Below, one piece after another: positions 46,563-57,989 of a stretch of 64,000 nucleotides of DNA. Location of the stretch: contig NC_030853.1 in the NCBI RefSeq assembly GCF_000208745.1, positions 7,083,085-7,147,084 of the forward strand, read 5' to 3'. Each line of letters starts with the position of its first letter. Position 1 is the first letter of the stretch. The DNA comes from Theobroma cacao (lineage: Eukaryota; Streptophyta; Magnoliopsida; Malvales; Malvaceae). The notes under the pieces were generated by a model. It was given only the letters and a program-made list of their open reading frames with translations, was not told the origin of the DNA and did not search any database. Position numbers and translations under genes: made by a program.

Positions 46563-47860
46563 AATTCTGTTTTGTAGGTTGAGCTAGACTTAAAAGAGAC
46601 ATGTTCAAGAGCTTAACTTAGGAAGAAACAGCCTTGGTACTTGGATAGTGGCTGTTTGCTCAGTTGGAAAAGAGAAAGGGAGGAACCGTACCCTTTGGAG
46701 ATGATTCAAAAGGCAAAATCCATGGTATAGGTACGGTTGGTAAGAGTTCCCAAACTCAAATTAGTCATTTGTTGTTAGTTAAAGGCTTAAAGCATAATCT
46801 ACTAAGTATTAGTCAATTATGTGATAAAGGATTTAAAGTATGTTTTGATTCAACTAAGTGTGAAGTGATTGATATGAGTACAAATAAAATCTCATTTATA
46901 GGAAAAAGGTTGAAGAACATGTATGTAATTTTTCTTGAAGACCTTGATGTGAATAGTGAAGTATGTTTTGCTGCAAATGCTGAGAATGATAGCTGGTTAT
47001 GGCATAGGAGATTAGGACATGTAAGCATGTATACTATGTTTAAATTAATAAAGAAAAATCTTGTTCCTGGACTGCTGGAATTGAAATTTGAAAAAGATAG
47101 GATATGTCATGCTTGCCAACTAGGAAAACAAGTTAAAACATCTTTTAAGACAAAGAAAATAGTGTCAACATCGAGACCTCTTGAATTATTGCACATTGAT
47201 TTATTTGGTCCAATAAGCACAACTAGCTTAGGAGGTAAATCTTATGGCTTTGTAATAGTTGATGACTATTCTAGATATACTTGGGTATACTTCCTTGCTC
47301 ATAAGAATGATGCTCTACAAGCATTCTTAAGTTATTGTAAGAAAGTAGAAAATGAAAAAGGACTAGCCATAGTTAGCATAAGGAGTGACCATGGAAGAGA
47401 ATTTGAGAATGATGAGTTTGAAAAATTTTGCAATGAAAAGGGGTTGGATCATAATTTTTCTTCACCTAGAACACCCCAACAAAATGGAGTTGTAGAGAGG
47501 AAAAACAGAACATTAAAAGAAATGTCTAGGACCATGTTATGTGAGAACAACCTACCTAAATTTCTTTAGGTTGAGGCAGTAAATACAGTAGCTTATATCC
47601 TTAATAGAGTCTCAATAAGACCTTTGATTTCGAAGACTCCATATGAACTTTAAAAAGGTAGGAAACCAAATATTTCTCACCTTAGGAGTTTTGGCTGTAA
47701 ATGCTTTATATTGAACAATGGAAAACAACCCCTAGGGAAGTTTGATGCAAAGAGTGATGAAGTAATATTTTTAGGATATGCATTAAACTCAAAGGCCTAT
47801 AGAGCTTTTAACAAAAGGACCTTTACTTGGAAGAATTAGTCCATGTAGTTTTGGATGAGT
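46563..47860 (+). pseudogene. SIRE protease (internally deleted) and integrase
   Basis: Protease starts WYLDSGC (46635-46655), with the catalytic DSG. The frame then shifts and the expected following 15-25 residues are missing before GGTVPFGDDSKGKIHGIG. From 46664 one frame of 301 codons contains the pre-integrase zinc region (WLWHRRLGH...CHACQLGK) and the integrase core with HIDLFGP, SDHGREFEN and PQQNGVVERKN. So the DDE triad is intact. A TAG at 47567-47569 interrupts the frame. The integrase C-terminus (SIRPLISKTPYEL, RSFGCKCFI, VIFLGYA) follows with more stops to about 47840. Confidence 0.85.
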
Positions 47861-48159
47861 TAAATGCATTACAAAAAGAAGTTCATGATGATGATGATGA
47901 TGATATAGAAATCCTAGAAAAATAAATGAAGGAAATGATCTTAGAGAACAATAAAAATAATGAAGAAAGCTCATCTAGAAGAGAAAATGAAACTCCATTT
48001 CTAGGAAATTTGCAAAGAGTAAAAAATCAGCATGATGATCTACCAAGGAGTTGGAGATTTGTAAGAGATCACCCACAAGACTAAATAATATGTGACATTT
48101 CACAAGGAGTTAGAACTAGGAAAGCAACTAGAGAAACTTGTGAGTTTTCAGCTTTTATA

Positions 48160-49700
48160 TCTTAAATTGTACCTAAAAACTTTGAAGAAGCTGAAAAGGA
48201 GGAAAGTTGGATAGTGGCCATGCAAGAAGAACTTGATTAATTCACTAGAAATCATGTATGGTCATTGGTACCTAGACCTTTAAATCGTCCTATTGTTGGT
48301 ACTAAATGAGTATTTAGAAATAAAGTAGATGAGCAAGGAAATGTAGTTAGACACAAAGCTAGGCTGGTAGCAAAATGATACAACCAAGAAGAAGGAATAG
48401 ATTATGATGAAACTTTTACTCTCGTAGCTAGGATTGAAGCCATAAGGTTGTTGCTAGCTTTTGCATGCTTCATGAATTTTAAGTTGTACCAAATGGATGT
48501 AAAAAGTGCATTCTTAAATGGACAAATTCAAGAGGAAGTTTTTATAGAACAACCACCTGGTTTTGAAGATTTTGAAAAATCTAATCATGTCTTTAAGCTT
48601 CATAAAGCATTGTATGGATTGAAACAAGCTCCTAGAGCTTGGTATGAGAGGCTTTCAAAATTTCTAGTTGAAAAAGGATATGATAGAGGCAGGATCGATA
48701 CTACATTGTTCATTAAGAGAAATCAAATGATTTAATTGTTGTGCAAATATATGTAGATAATATTGTATTTGGTGCAACTAATGAAGCTTTATGCAATAAC
48801 TTTACAAAGGAAATGCAAGGTGAATTTGAGATGAGCATGATGGGAGAGTTGAAGTACTTCCTTGGTCTTCAAATTAAGCAAAGTGATGAAGGAATCTTCA
48901 TCAATCAAGAAAGATATACACATGATATGCTGAAGAAATTTGATATGCTGAAGCTGAAATTAATTTCTATACCAATGAGTATATTTACCAAACTTGACAT
49001 AGATGAAAAAGGAAAAGATGTAGATCAAAAGCTCTATAGAGGTATGATCGGCTCTCTTCTTTACTTAACAGCAAGTAGACCAGATATTCAATTTTGTGTG
49101 TGCTTATGTGCTAGATTATAGTCACAGCCAAAGGAATCACACCTAACAAATATTAAGAGAATTTTTAGATACCTCATAGACACTCAAGAACTAGGAATAT
49201 GGTACTCTAGAAACTCAACTCTTAACTTAGTTGGATATTCAGATGTTGACTTTGCTGGCAGCAGAACTGATAGGAAAAACACTAATGAAACATGCCAATT
49301 TTTAGGAAGGATGCTTGTGTCTTAGTCCAGCAAGAAGCAAAACTCAGTAGCACTATCTATAGCAGAGGCTGAATATGTTTCATTAGGTAGTTGTTGTGCA
49401 CAAATCCTTTGGATCAAGCAACAATTAAAAGACTATGGAATAATTATGTATAATGTACCAATATACTGTGGTAACACAAGTGCAATCAATATATCAAAAA
49501 ATCTTGTGCAACATTCTAGGACTAAGCACATTGAAATTAGACACCATTTTATTAGAGACCATGTAGTGAAAAATGACATTAAAATAGACTTTGTGAATAC
49601 TCTACATCAATTAGCAGACATTTTTACCAAACCACTGAGTGAAGATAAATTTTGTGAGATTAGAAGAAATTTGGGAATGGTTAATGTGAAGGAATTATAA
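48160..49700 (+). pseudogene. SIRE reverse transcriptase and RNase H, inactive
   Basis: RT begins near 48190 with two stops replacing Trp and Gly (GTK*VFRNK, VAK*YNQ). It is open from 48448 (KLYQMDVKSAFLNG, KALYGLKQAPRAWYERL). The catalytic YVDD reads YVDN (Asn codon 48759-48761) after a one-frame jump near 48735. RNase H follows (YSDVDFAGSRTDRK, SVALSIAEAEYV, ISKNLVQHSRTKHIEIRHHF) and closes at TAA 49698-49700 after DIFTKPL. Ordinary copia layout, multiply broken. Confidence 0.85.
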
Positions 49701-50041
49701 GAAAATCTTTAACTCTCACATTGAAATCAGAATGCATTTAGTCGACTAACGAATTCTTAGTCAACTAAGAGTGGCTTGACATCCTTAAATAATAAGACTC
49801 AGTGAGTTTAATGAAAAAAGAGTAAAATGTGGTAAAAATTTGATTTATCAGGTGTAAAGAGGAAAAGAGCAGAGTTGCCAAAGGTAAATAATCAAAATTT
49901 TAAAAGGAGATTTGAAAATATAAAGAAATAAAAGTAGGGCAGTTCTTAAAGGAAGATGAGAAGTTTTCTGAGCAATAACTTCTGCCAACCTTTTCTTCCC
50001 TCTCCTCTGCAACCCGTTGTTCTACAAACAAAAACCTAAAT
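49701..50041 (+). other. SIRE spacer between RNase H and the third ORF
   Basis: Non-coding. It contains another TTTAGTCGACTAA palindrome and TTAGTCAACTAAG (49738-49770), as in the LTRs. It ends at the TAAAT target duplication (50037-50041) of the nested LTR and resumes at 53297. Confidence 0.7.
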
Positions 50042-51335
50042 TGTCACAACCCAATTTTCGGGCCATGACCGGCGCAAGGACCCAAAAGGCATAGCCCACT
50101 AGGCCCAAGCAAGCCTCTCAATATGCACTTGTATATTAACCCATCTATCTAGCAAATTTCTTTAAGATCTGTACTTAATAGTGTTCAAATGCTGATTTCT
50201 CTAATGCAACTCATAAAACCCAAGTAAATGCTCACATTAGCATCGTAATTCAAATCATACATAAATAGTTGTCAATATATCTTTGCAAATTCACATGAAA
50301 CATATACAAAGACTTTGGCCGTCAGCGAAGTGACTCTGGATGGGGAGATATGACTACTGAGTGTCAAGATACCTACCCAAGGGATGGGGGTACATGGACA
50401 CCTCAATCTATGTATCAATGACTACTGAATCTGAAAACATGAAGTTGAAAATGTGAGTATAAACTCAATGAGTGAACATAGGAAGGGAACAAGCAATATA
50501 ATAAGGAAAAGTTTGAAATCATAATGCCCTTATTTGAAAACGATGCACTTTAGCTTAAGTTCTTATTAAAACCCTCAATTAAACCCTTGGTCACTAAATC
50601 ATGTGATGATAGAAAATTCATATTCAACATGAAATTGAAGAAGTGGAAAATATGGCAAAAACCAGCCAAATGCTAAGTGAAACAGTAAGTTTCATTCTCA
50701 CTGCAGCAAAAGGCATTCTTAGTTTGCATACAGTTTAGTTTTTCAAGCATATCTTCCACTACATGGGTCCAATTGATATGCTTGTTAGGTAATTAGAAAG
50801 CTAAGAGGTAGGGCTACGACTTTAGTGTTTACCACTTTGCCCAATTTTGATCGAAAGGTGGTCAAAATCATTGTCAAAGTGACAGCACTGCACCACCAAC
50901 GAGAGTTTCTAGCGGTAGCGAGAATCCATTTCGCTACAGCCAAATTCCTTGTTGCAATGAACACCAATTTGACAATACTTACGAACTTTCAAAGTTCAAC
51001 ATGCAAGATTCACATATGCAAAACCATATACCATACTTATGAACTTTGATTTCATAAACATAGATGTATATATATAAATGCATAGATAACACCAATATCA
51101 GCATAATCACACCCGGCTCATGTACATCCCCCCACATCGTGCACATAGCTAGTGCCATCTTGTGCATCCCCCCACATCATGCACAATCAGTGCCATCATG
51201 TACATACCCCAACATCGTGCACACGAGCACTATCATTATCCATCTCCCACACCACCATCATCACTGGCATGTGCATCCCCCCACATCGTGAACACACACG
51301 GTTGTAGTCATCATACACAATATCAACTATCATGC

Positions 51336-51378
<43 letters not shown>

Positions 51379-53291
51379 TCATAATGAAATAGTGCATGAA
51401 TTAATAACAACCACATATCACAACATAAAACCATTTAGCAAAAGCTTGTTCCCAAGGCACTTGTTTTAAGATAAAGTTGTATAAAATCATTCAAATGCTT
51501 TGTAGAAAATAGTCACATTCCCAAAATGATTTTGAAATGCAGTTCACTCACCTTACTATAGTGGGATATTACATTGCTATTTGATCGGAGGTGTCTCTAA
51601 CTATTTTCACTGGCCGATCGCTCGTTATTTACTCCAGCACGCCACCACAGTACTCTAACCTTATCTTTGCACTTTCTAACAATAATACGAACTCAATATA
51701 TTTAATTACATATGTATACGGGCAGTACTTCAATTAATTAATCCTTACTCAAATTTATGTTTTTCATCCTATCATAAAACCATCTTCAATTAACTCACAT
51801 CTTAATACATTTTTACCAAAATTACTTATATCATTACTTATGAAATTCCTTAGATTATATCACCGACAACTTAATTATGATGTCACATGTCTACTTCAAC
51901 CTTTCTAAATAATTTCCACCCAAATCTATCTTATATTTCCACACATAATCCACATATATGGCAGCAACAATCATTCTCACTTTCACTCGATTATTTCCTA
52001 ACTTTCAATACTTTGTTTCTCAATCCTTCATCCACAATATTCCTTTTTCATTACTTTCAAACAACATGCCATACAATCTTAATAATTTTCAACTAGCTTA
52101 GGCAAATAAATCCTTTCAACAACCATAATTCCTCACAATATTTAACTAACTGTAGGCTTTAAAACACAATGTTATGCTTACCATTTTCCTTTTCCACTTT
52201 GAGTCCTTCATGTACCCATGGGTTTATTGGCTTACATGTTACCCATTTTTCTCCAATCAAGCCAATCTTTGCTGCCATAAGACATTTCTCTAAGTCACTA
52301 ACTCATTTTCAAAAACTACTTAAGCCAAAAACAAGAATTCTTACCGTTCCTTGCTTGAGTCACTGAAACCAAGCTTTTCTCTTACTTTCTCTCTTTTTCT
52401 TTCTTCTCCTCCTAGGGTTTAAGTGTGCTGGAAATTGGGGTTAGAAGTTGTAACTTTGGTGTACAAGGAGCTGGGAGAGGAAAGAAGCAAGAAGAGAAAG
52501 GAAATGGAAAGAAAACAAAGAAAGAAAATGAAAGAAATTTAAGTTTCCATGGGAAAATGAGAGAATGGCGTTGGAAGCTGCAAGAATGAAGAAGAAACAC
52601 CTTGCTAGAGGAGATGAGGACTGTTTTGGGCTGATAAGGATGAAAGTCAAACCTTCCTTTGGAAGCTTTGACTAACTTTGTGTAAAATTACCGTTTTGCC
52701 CTTTTTGTTTCTTATCATTTTAATTTAGTCCTCCCAACACTCATTTAACTCCAACTTCCTTCTATTATCTTCTTCTACACATGTACAAACAAAGTATGAA
52801 GTTTGTACTCCAACGCGGTGTCCCCATAATATTTAAAATATTTATTTGCCCACGCTATCTTTACTTAATAAAGACACGCGGCCCCATTAACGTCATTTTT
52901 CTCCAAAATTCTCTCATTCTTCTTCTCCCCCACTTAGATTGACCATATACTCCTTCTTCATGGAAAATTTTGACACTGAATAAAATATTAATATTTTAAT
53001 ATTATTTTATTAATAAAATATTATTTTATTTAAAAAATTTCCTCTTGTCTCCTTTTGTCCCCTTGGTACCGAAAATACCTTATTAGGCCTCAATTGACTT
53101 TCGAATCACTTTTTTTATCTCATAAATTTTTCTTCGATTAAAATATCATTATTTTATTATTTCCTCGTGTGTAGAATATTTTATCCCAAACTATTCCTAT
53201 AATTTTTCATCATTTCTAAACATCATAATTAACCTCAATTGGCATCCAGTAAGTTTTGATTAGTCACCATATCAAAGTACGGGGTATTATA
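50042..53291 (-). mobile_element. Gypsy solo LTR inside the SIRE element, TAAAT target duplication
   Basis: The plus strand begins TGTCACAACCC and ends GGGGTATTATA, the complement of an LTR start normally reading TGTAATACCCC, with G changed to A. Length is 3,250 bp. Flanking TAAAT occurs at 50037-50041 and 53292-53296. No internal region, so a solo LTR. The left 600 bp resemble 29003-29680. Inside are a hairpin-type array (51110-51310) and (AT)n (51341-51375). Small ORFs such as 52169-52366 are not supported. Confidence 0.9.
51110..51310 (-). repeat. Array of CATCCCCCCACATCGTGCAC-type units in the LTR
   Basis: About five irregular units of the form GTGCATCCCCCCACATCGTG, CATC, GTACATACCCCAACATCGTG and similar. 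GTGCA and TGCAC arms flank a C-rich loop. The array sits beside (AT)n, as the hairpin array in the Tekay LTR at 6252 does, although the order of array and microsatellite is reversed in LTR sense. Confidence 0.6.
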
Positions 53292-53350
53292 TAAATCTTC
53301 CTAGTTGCCTCTAAAACCGACTCAGATCTTCAGAAATTTCTAAAACCAAA

Positions 53351-55287
53351 ATGGCTAGAACATCTGAGAGTAAAGAAGTATCAGAGAAGAAGAAAGGAAA
53401 AAAGGCCAATGGAGGAAGAAACTGAAATAGAAAGTCAAAAGAAGAAACAGAAAATTATGCCTACCTTAGTGAAGGAAATAGTCGAGAAAAGCAAAAAATA
53501 CACAAGAAGAAAGATACAAAACCCTCACTCCAAAAAGGTATCAGTTCCTCTTCTTCTTCGAAATTTAGAAATAAGCTGCGTGAGTATAGATTCAAGAATA
53601 TAGAAAACGTACCAATCTCTTGCGAAAAGTTTATTGATTGGAAGAGTTTTAAGTAAAATGTAGAAATCCAGACCAGTCTATCTGAGTACTTTGATGAGCT
53701 TAAACTTAAAGGTTACAGCACCTTTAAGAATAGGTCATATAGTCCAAGTCTGGTTAAAGAATTTTACTCTAGCATTGCTTTGAAAGAAAAGAATTAGTAG
53801 AATCTGATGACTATGTAGAAGATGGGCTGAATGTCTATTTGAATGGAAAAGTGTTTATTGTGACTACTGGAGATTTAGAGAACCTGTTGAAATTAGAGGG
53901 TGAAGCAAGTGAATTTGAACTTCCAAAAAAATATGATCCATCCTCACTGTGGGAGATCGTCACTGGAAGAAAAGAAAAATACTCCTCTAAAAGTAATTTA
54001 GGTCCAATAATCAATCCACAGATTAGGATACTGCATTACTTCATTGCACCAAATATTCAAGGGAAGAGTGGAAGTCTTAGCTACATCAGTCTCCAAGATC
54101 TTTGGCTGATGGAGCATGCTTTTAATGGAGTGTCTCTAAATCTTGGGAGATTTATGATTGAGAAAATGAGAAGTGCCTGTAGACTTGATAAGGTAAATCT
54201 ACCATATCGGAATGTGATTACATCCCTTGTGCAGAAGAAAGGAATATCGGCTAAAAGGTATGATATGGACCTGGTGAAAACAAAAAACCAAGCCATTTAT
54301 TATGGCAGCTTAATTAAGATGGGGTATGTGCTCGATGGAGAGAAGTTTATCAAAACCTCCAAAACTAGCCCAAGAAAAGATCACAATCTGCCTGCTCAAC
54401 CTAAAGAAGCTCCTTCCAGATTTTCGAATGAGATGATTTTTAATCTGCTTATGAGGATTGATGGTAAGTTGACTGATCAAGGAGTGAAGCTACAGAAGAT
54501 GGAAGATAAAATCACTGAGTTGGAAAATAAGCTGAAAGAGAAAGAAAACATGGCGTCTAAACCTGTGGCTGCAGACAGTTCTGCCACATCCAGCACTGCA
54601 CCTACACAGCAAGGTGCTGAAGGTTCAGCAGAGCCAGTAGAGAAGTCTGTAAGTTCTAGCACTCAAGTAGAAGGCTCTATTTACAAGTCTGTCAGTCCTG
54701 TTCTGCAAACTGAGGACTCCCCACAATGAGTTAAATAGCCAGCCAAATCACCCTCCCTTGAACCTTAAAGCAAAAATGACTCAAAACAAGGGACTGAAGT
54801 AGCTAGTGCAGAAACTGAGAAACAGTAGGCCTCTTCTTCGAATTCAGAGGAAGTTTCCATTATGGACATTTTTCATCAAATGGTCAGAGAGGAACAAGTT
54901 GAAAAAGACACTATCAAGACAGCAACTCAAAATGATGGTGCAAATGTAAGAAAAGGAAAGAAACCTGCTTGAACTCCTAAACTAAAGGCAAAAATAGGGA
55001 AATCAGAAGCTACCGCAACTCCACCAGTTGAGGCAAAGCAACCAACCAAAGGAAGGAAGACTATAGCAAGCAAGACAACTTTTCTCAAAAGAAGAAAGTC
55101 TTCCAGATTGGCAGAGAAGTGCAAACCAATTTCGGCCTCTTCTCCTCACAGTCCAGTTCATGTTACAAACATATCTTCTATAGACTCCTCTCCTAGAAAG
55201 TCATCTCCTCTCCAAGAACCCTCTCCGTTTCCTCTTAACCCTTTCTATGAAACTAAATCATCTCCCTTTGCTTCATCCGATGAGTAG
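53351..55287 (+). pseudogene. SIRE third ORF (post-pol ORF)
   Basis: Starts MARTSESKEVSEKKKGKKA at 53351 (Lys-rich), then at least two frameshifts. Readable blocks are SYSPSLVKEFYSSIALKE (about 53735), VYLNGKVFIVTTGDLENLL (about 53830), LHYFIAPNIQGKSGSLSYIS (about 54030), LNLGRFMIEKM and YRNVITSLVQKKGI (54135-54260). A coiled coil follows (KLTDQGVKLQKMEDKITELE, about 54465-54530), then a stop at 54727, and a Ser/Pro- and Lys-rich tail to 55287. The longest open part is 53839-54729 (296 codons). SIRE ORFs at this position have been called env-like. No signal peptide or membrane span is evident here, so I do not call it an envelope. Confidence 0.75.
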
Positions 55288-56013
55288 AATCCCCCTCCTT
55301 TGATGTTGACAAAAAGGGGGAGTAGTATGGTACTAGGGGAGCAAGAACCAGAAAATAATGTTTAAAAAATAAAAAATGTTAAGGTAGAGGAACCAAGAAC
55401 CTAGGAAAGAAAAGAAAACAGAACTAGGGGAGCATGAAATTAGAGAAATAGGAGATAGGAAGCAAAACTAGTTCAGGGGCATTTTCGAAATACTTTTTAT
55501 TCAACTGTTATTTGTGACTTGGTGGCACTTAAACACTTAGCTTTAATTTTGTTATTTATGTAGATGTATGTGAAATATGAATGATGACATGTTTATGATA
55601 TTTAACTGCTGTAAACTGAAGTATGCTGATGTTTTGATATGTTGACTGTCATAAACAAAATCTGCTGCTAATATGCTGATATGGATTTATATGATGATAG
55701 ATAAAGTTTACATAATGTCTGATGAGAATGAGTTATAGATGAAGCATATAGCATATCAATTGAAATGTGGATGATGTAGACACAATTTGAAATCAATTGA
55801 CTATTGATAGCTGCTGGAACATAGATAAAAATCTATCAAAACTTGCAGCTAAAAATCTCTGGATGCAAACTACTTTATATTGTTGCACATATATATTCTC
55901 TAAATATACAATATCATTGTCTGTATGATGAGAATAAAATTGGCTAAAATAAAATAAGCAAAATATGCACACACTAAAGGGGAGCTTATACTTAGGGGGA
56001 GCAATCCTCAATT
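55288..56013 (+). other. SIRE 3' untranslated region with two purine tracts
   Basis: ACAAAAAGGGGGAGTAG at 55308-55324 and TTAGGGGGAGC at 55993-56003 are polypurine-tract-like. Between them is non-coding, AT-rich DNA. The second tract lies next to the truncated 3' LTR and is the more likely plus-strand primer. Confidence 0.6.
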
Positions 56014-57018
56014 CTTGCAGAAAATTAATACATGAAATTAATTTCTTAAATCTTCAAAGAGTATTTTTGAAAGAAAAAGAAGGCTAAAATCAACAAGATG
56101 TAACTGAATAACAAGGAGGAAGCTTGTTAGTTTAACAAGGAAGAACATTGGTTGACCAAATTTCAAATTGGAGAAATGACAGGCTGAAGAGTTTAAGAAA
56201 CAAAACCAACTTAGTCAACCAAGTCAGTCGACTAAGTGCCTTCTGCCAGAATCTGCAAACTAGAAGCAGAATCAACTTAGTTAACCAAGTTAGTCGACTA
56301 AGAGCTCTCTGTCTGCAATTTAAACCAGAACACTACAAGACAGATTAACGGCTAGAACTCATCCTCAACTATTTTGCACGAATATAAACTGTCAAACTAC
56401 CATCAGAGTTACATCTTCAAGTATAAAAGGGTCTTCCAATAATGAGAAACAAGTTTTTTAGAAGCTTTGAATGATATTTGAGCTTTAGAAAGAAGAAAAA
56501 CCAGAAAAGCTTCATTGCACTTGTCTGCACTTAAACGCCTACTCTTTATCATTGCATTTAGCACTCAATCTTGTACCAATCAGATCAACTTGTAATCATA
56601 GGTACTTTCTGTAACCTCTCTTCTTGTATACTTAGAGTGAGGGAGTCACTCTAAGGGGCTGTTCAAGCTTGGGAGAGCTTGAATGTTATAGGTTGTGGTT
56701 GAGCCTTGAAAAATCACTTTAGGTTTTAGTTGAGCTTGTGAAAAACTAGTGTAAAGGTTTTGGCTGAGCTTGTGAAAAGTCATTGTAAAAGCTTGGTGAA
56801 AGCTTGTGAATTTCACTTGATTCTTAGTGTATCGTTGGAAAAATCCTTGGTTGGATAATCAAGGTAGTGGATGTAGGTCTTAGACCGAACCACTCTAAAT
56901 TGCTGTGCACCTTATACTCTATTTTTACTTTCTTAAGTTCTAGAAATTAGTTCCACATCTTGTCAAGAGCCAAATTGAGCTATTCACCCCCCTTTAGAAC
57001 ATATTAACGAGACCAACA
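56014..57018 (+). repeat. 3' LTR of the SIRE-type element, first about 75 bp missing
   Basis: Aligns with the 5' LTR from TGCAGRAAATTAAT (43870 and 56016) to the CCAACA end. The 5' LTR's first 75 bp, from TGTTGGCTCC, have no counterpart here; AATCCTCAATTCT stands instead. Many substitutions relative to the 5' LTR. Confidence 0.85.
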
Positions 57019-57779
57019 ACAATTCATCCAATTAGTGATTTAATACTCTAGATCTAATCTTTTGAGTATCAAGATTTGATGAGTACTTAATTCATGAATC
57101 TATTGGGCCTAGATTAATCACTAATCTTCCTGAAATCACTAAAAGTGACGTTAATGCTATGAACTCCACTATTTGGATATGTTCTTGGATGTTCACCTCA
57201 ATTATAATCCCAACATACGGAGTCTAGATCAACACTTTATGATAATCATGCTCATGGAATATCAAAGATTATAAGGAGAAAACACACGAGTCCATTATCC
57301 ATCAGGATTTTGATTCTACTATAAGCAAATGCATAAGTGTGAGATCAAGATTAAAGTAACGGTTAAATTTAAATTTGATTCTCACATGATTCCAATTCAT
57401 GTTATAGTGTCATTACTTGAACTCAACCATTTCAATGATTTGGGACTCATCATTCCCCTGAAGTGAATCACATTCGTTTCATTAGAAGTAATTTGGGCAC
57501 TACAGCCTTAACATAATAAAGTAACCGACTTTATTATATGGCTATGAACAATTTTTAGATTCAATTAAAATACATGTCTCCTATGTATGACTCTTCATGC
57601 AAATGTATTTTAATATCTCAATAGAATCATGGTACTTTAATAACTAGAAAATGAATGCTTACTTAAAACAAACTCTTCGTCTTATTATCAAAATGTACTT
57701 TCATTACACATATATTAAATGAAATTAAACATGAGAATGTACTTGCTTTCCAAGGCAACATATTCTCAAATTCCTAACA
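57019..57779 (-). mobile_element. Tork-type copia 3' LTR, right piece (copy B)
   Basis: Continues from 43796 across the SIRE insertion (ACAAT repeated) and ends TTCCTAACA at 57779, so on the minus strand the LTR starts TGTTAGGAA. Next to it, on the minus strand, is the purine-rich TTTAGGGCAAGTGGGAGAT (57780-57800), the polypurine tract. Matches 30717-31424. Confidence 0.8.
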
Positions 57780-57989
57780 ATCTCCCACTTGCCCTAAAGC
57801 AAGTATGACATATCCCTTATTATAAGACTTTCTAAGTGACCATCAAAACTCTTTTGTGTTAGAGTCTTTGTAGGTTTTGCTCTGTTGGAATTTTCTTCAT
57901 AAGTACTTCTCCACGTTGTATGATCTCTTGAATGAGATGACACTTCCTTTCAATATGTTTTGCTGTATTATAATTTCTCCCTTTTTTTT

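Larger units (their letters stand above)
43797..57018 (+). mobile_element. SIRE-type Ty1/copia element, complete outline, with nested solo LTR
   Basis: Outline: 5' LTR (43797-44869), tRNA-Met primer site, gag, protease, integrase, RT, RNase H, third ORF, 3' LTR (to 57018). Integrase before RT defines Ty1/copia. The long gag with a coiled coil, the extra ORF after RNase H and AAAAAGGGGGAG purine tracts identify the SIRE/Maximus lineage. Flanks are ACAAT (43792-43796) and ACAAT (57019-57023), so the insertion is intact. Without the nested 3.25-kb LTR it is about 10 kb. Stops, frameshifts, a truncated 3' LTR and a mutated RT show it is dead. The two LTRs differ at roughly 5-8% of sites by eye over the first 400 bp. 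Confidence 0.9.

Noticed and set aside
53839..54729. SIRE third ORF as a retroviral envelope glycoprotein
   Set aside because: No signal peptide, furin-like site or membrane span is visible; the similarity is to the Athila post-pol ORF instead.
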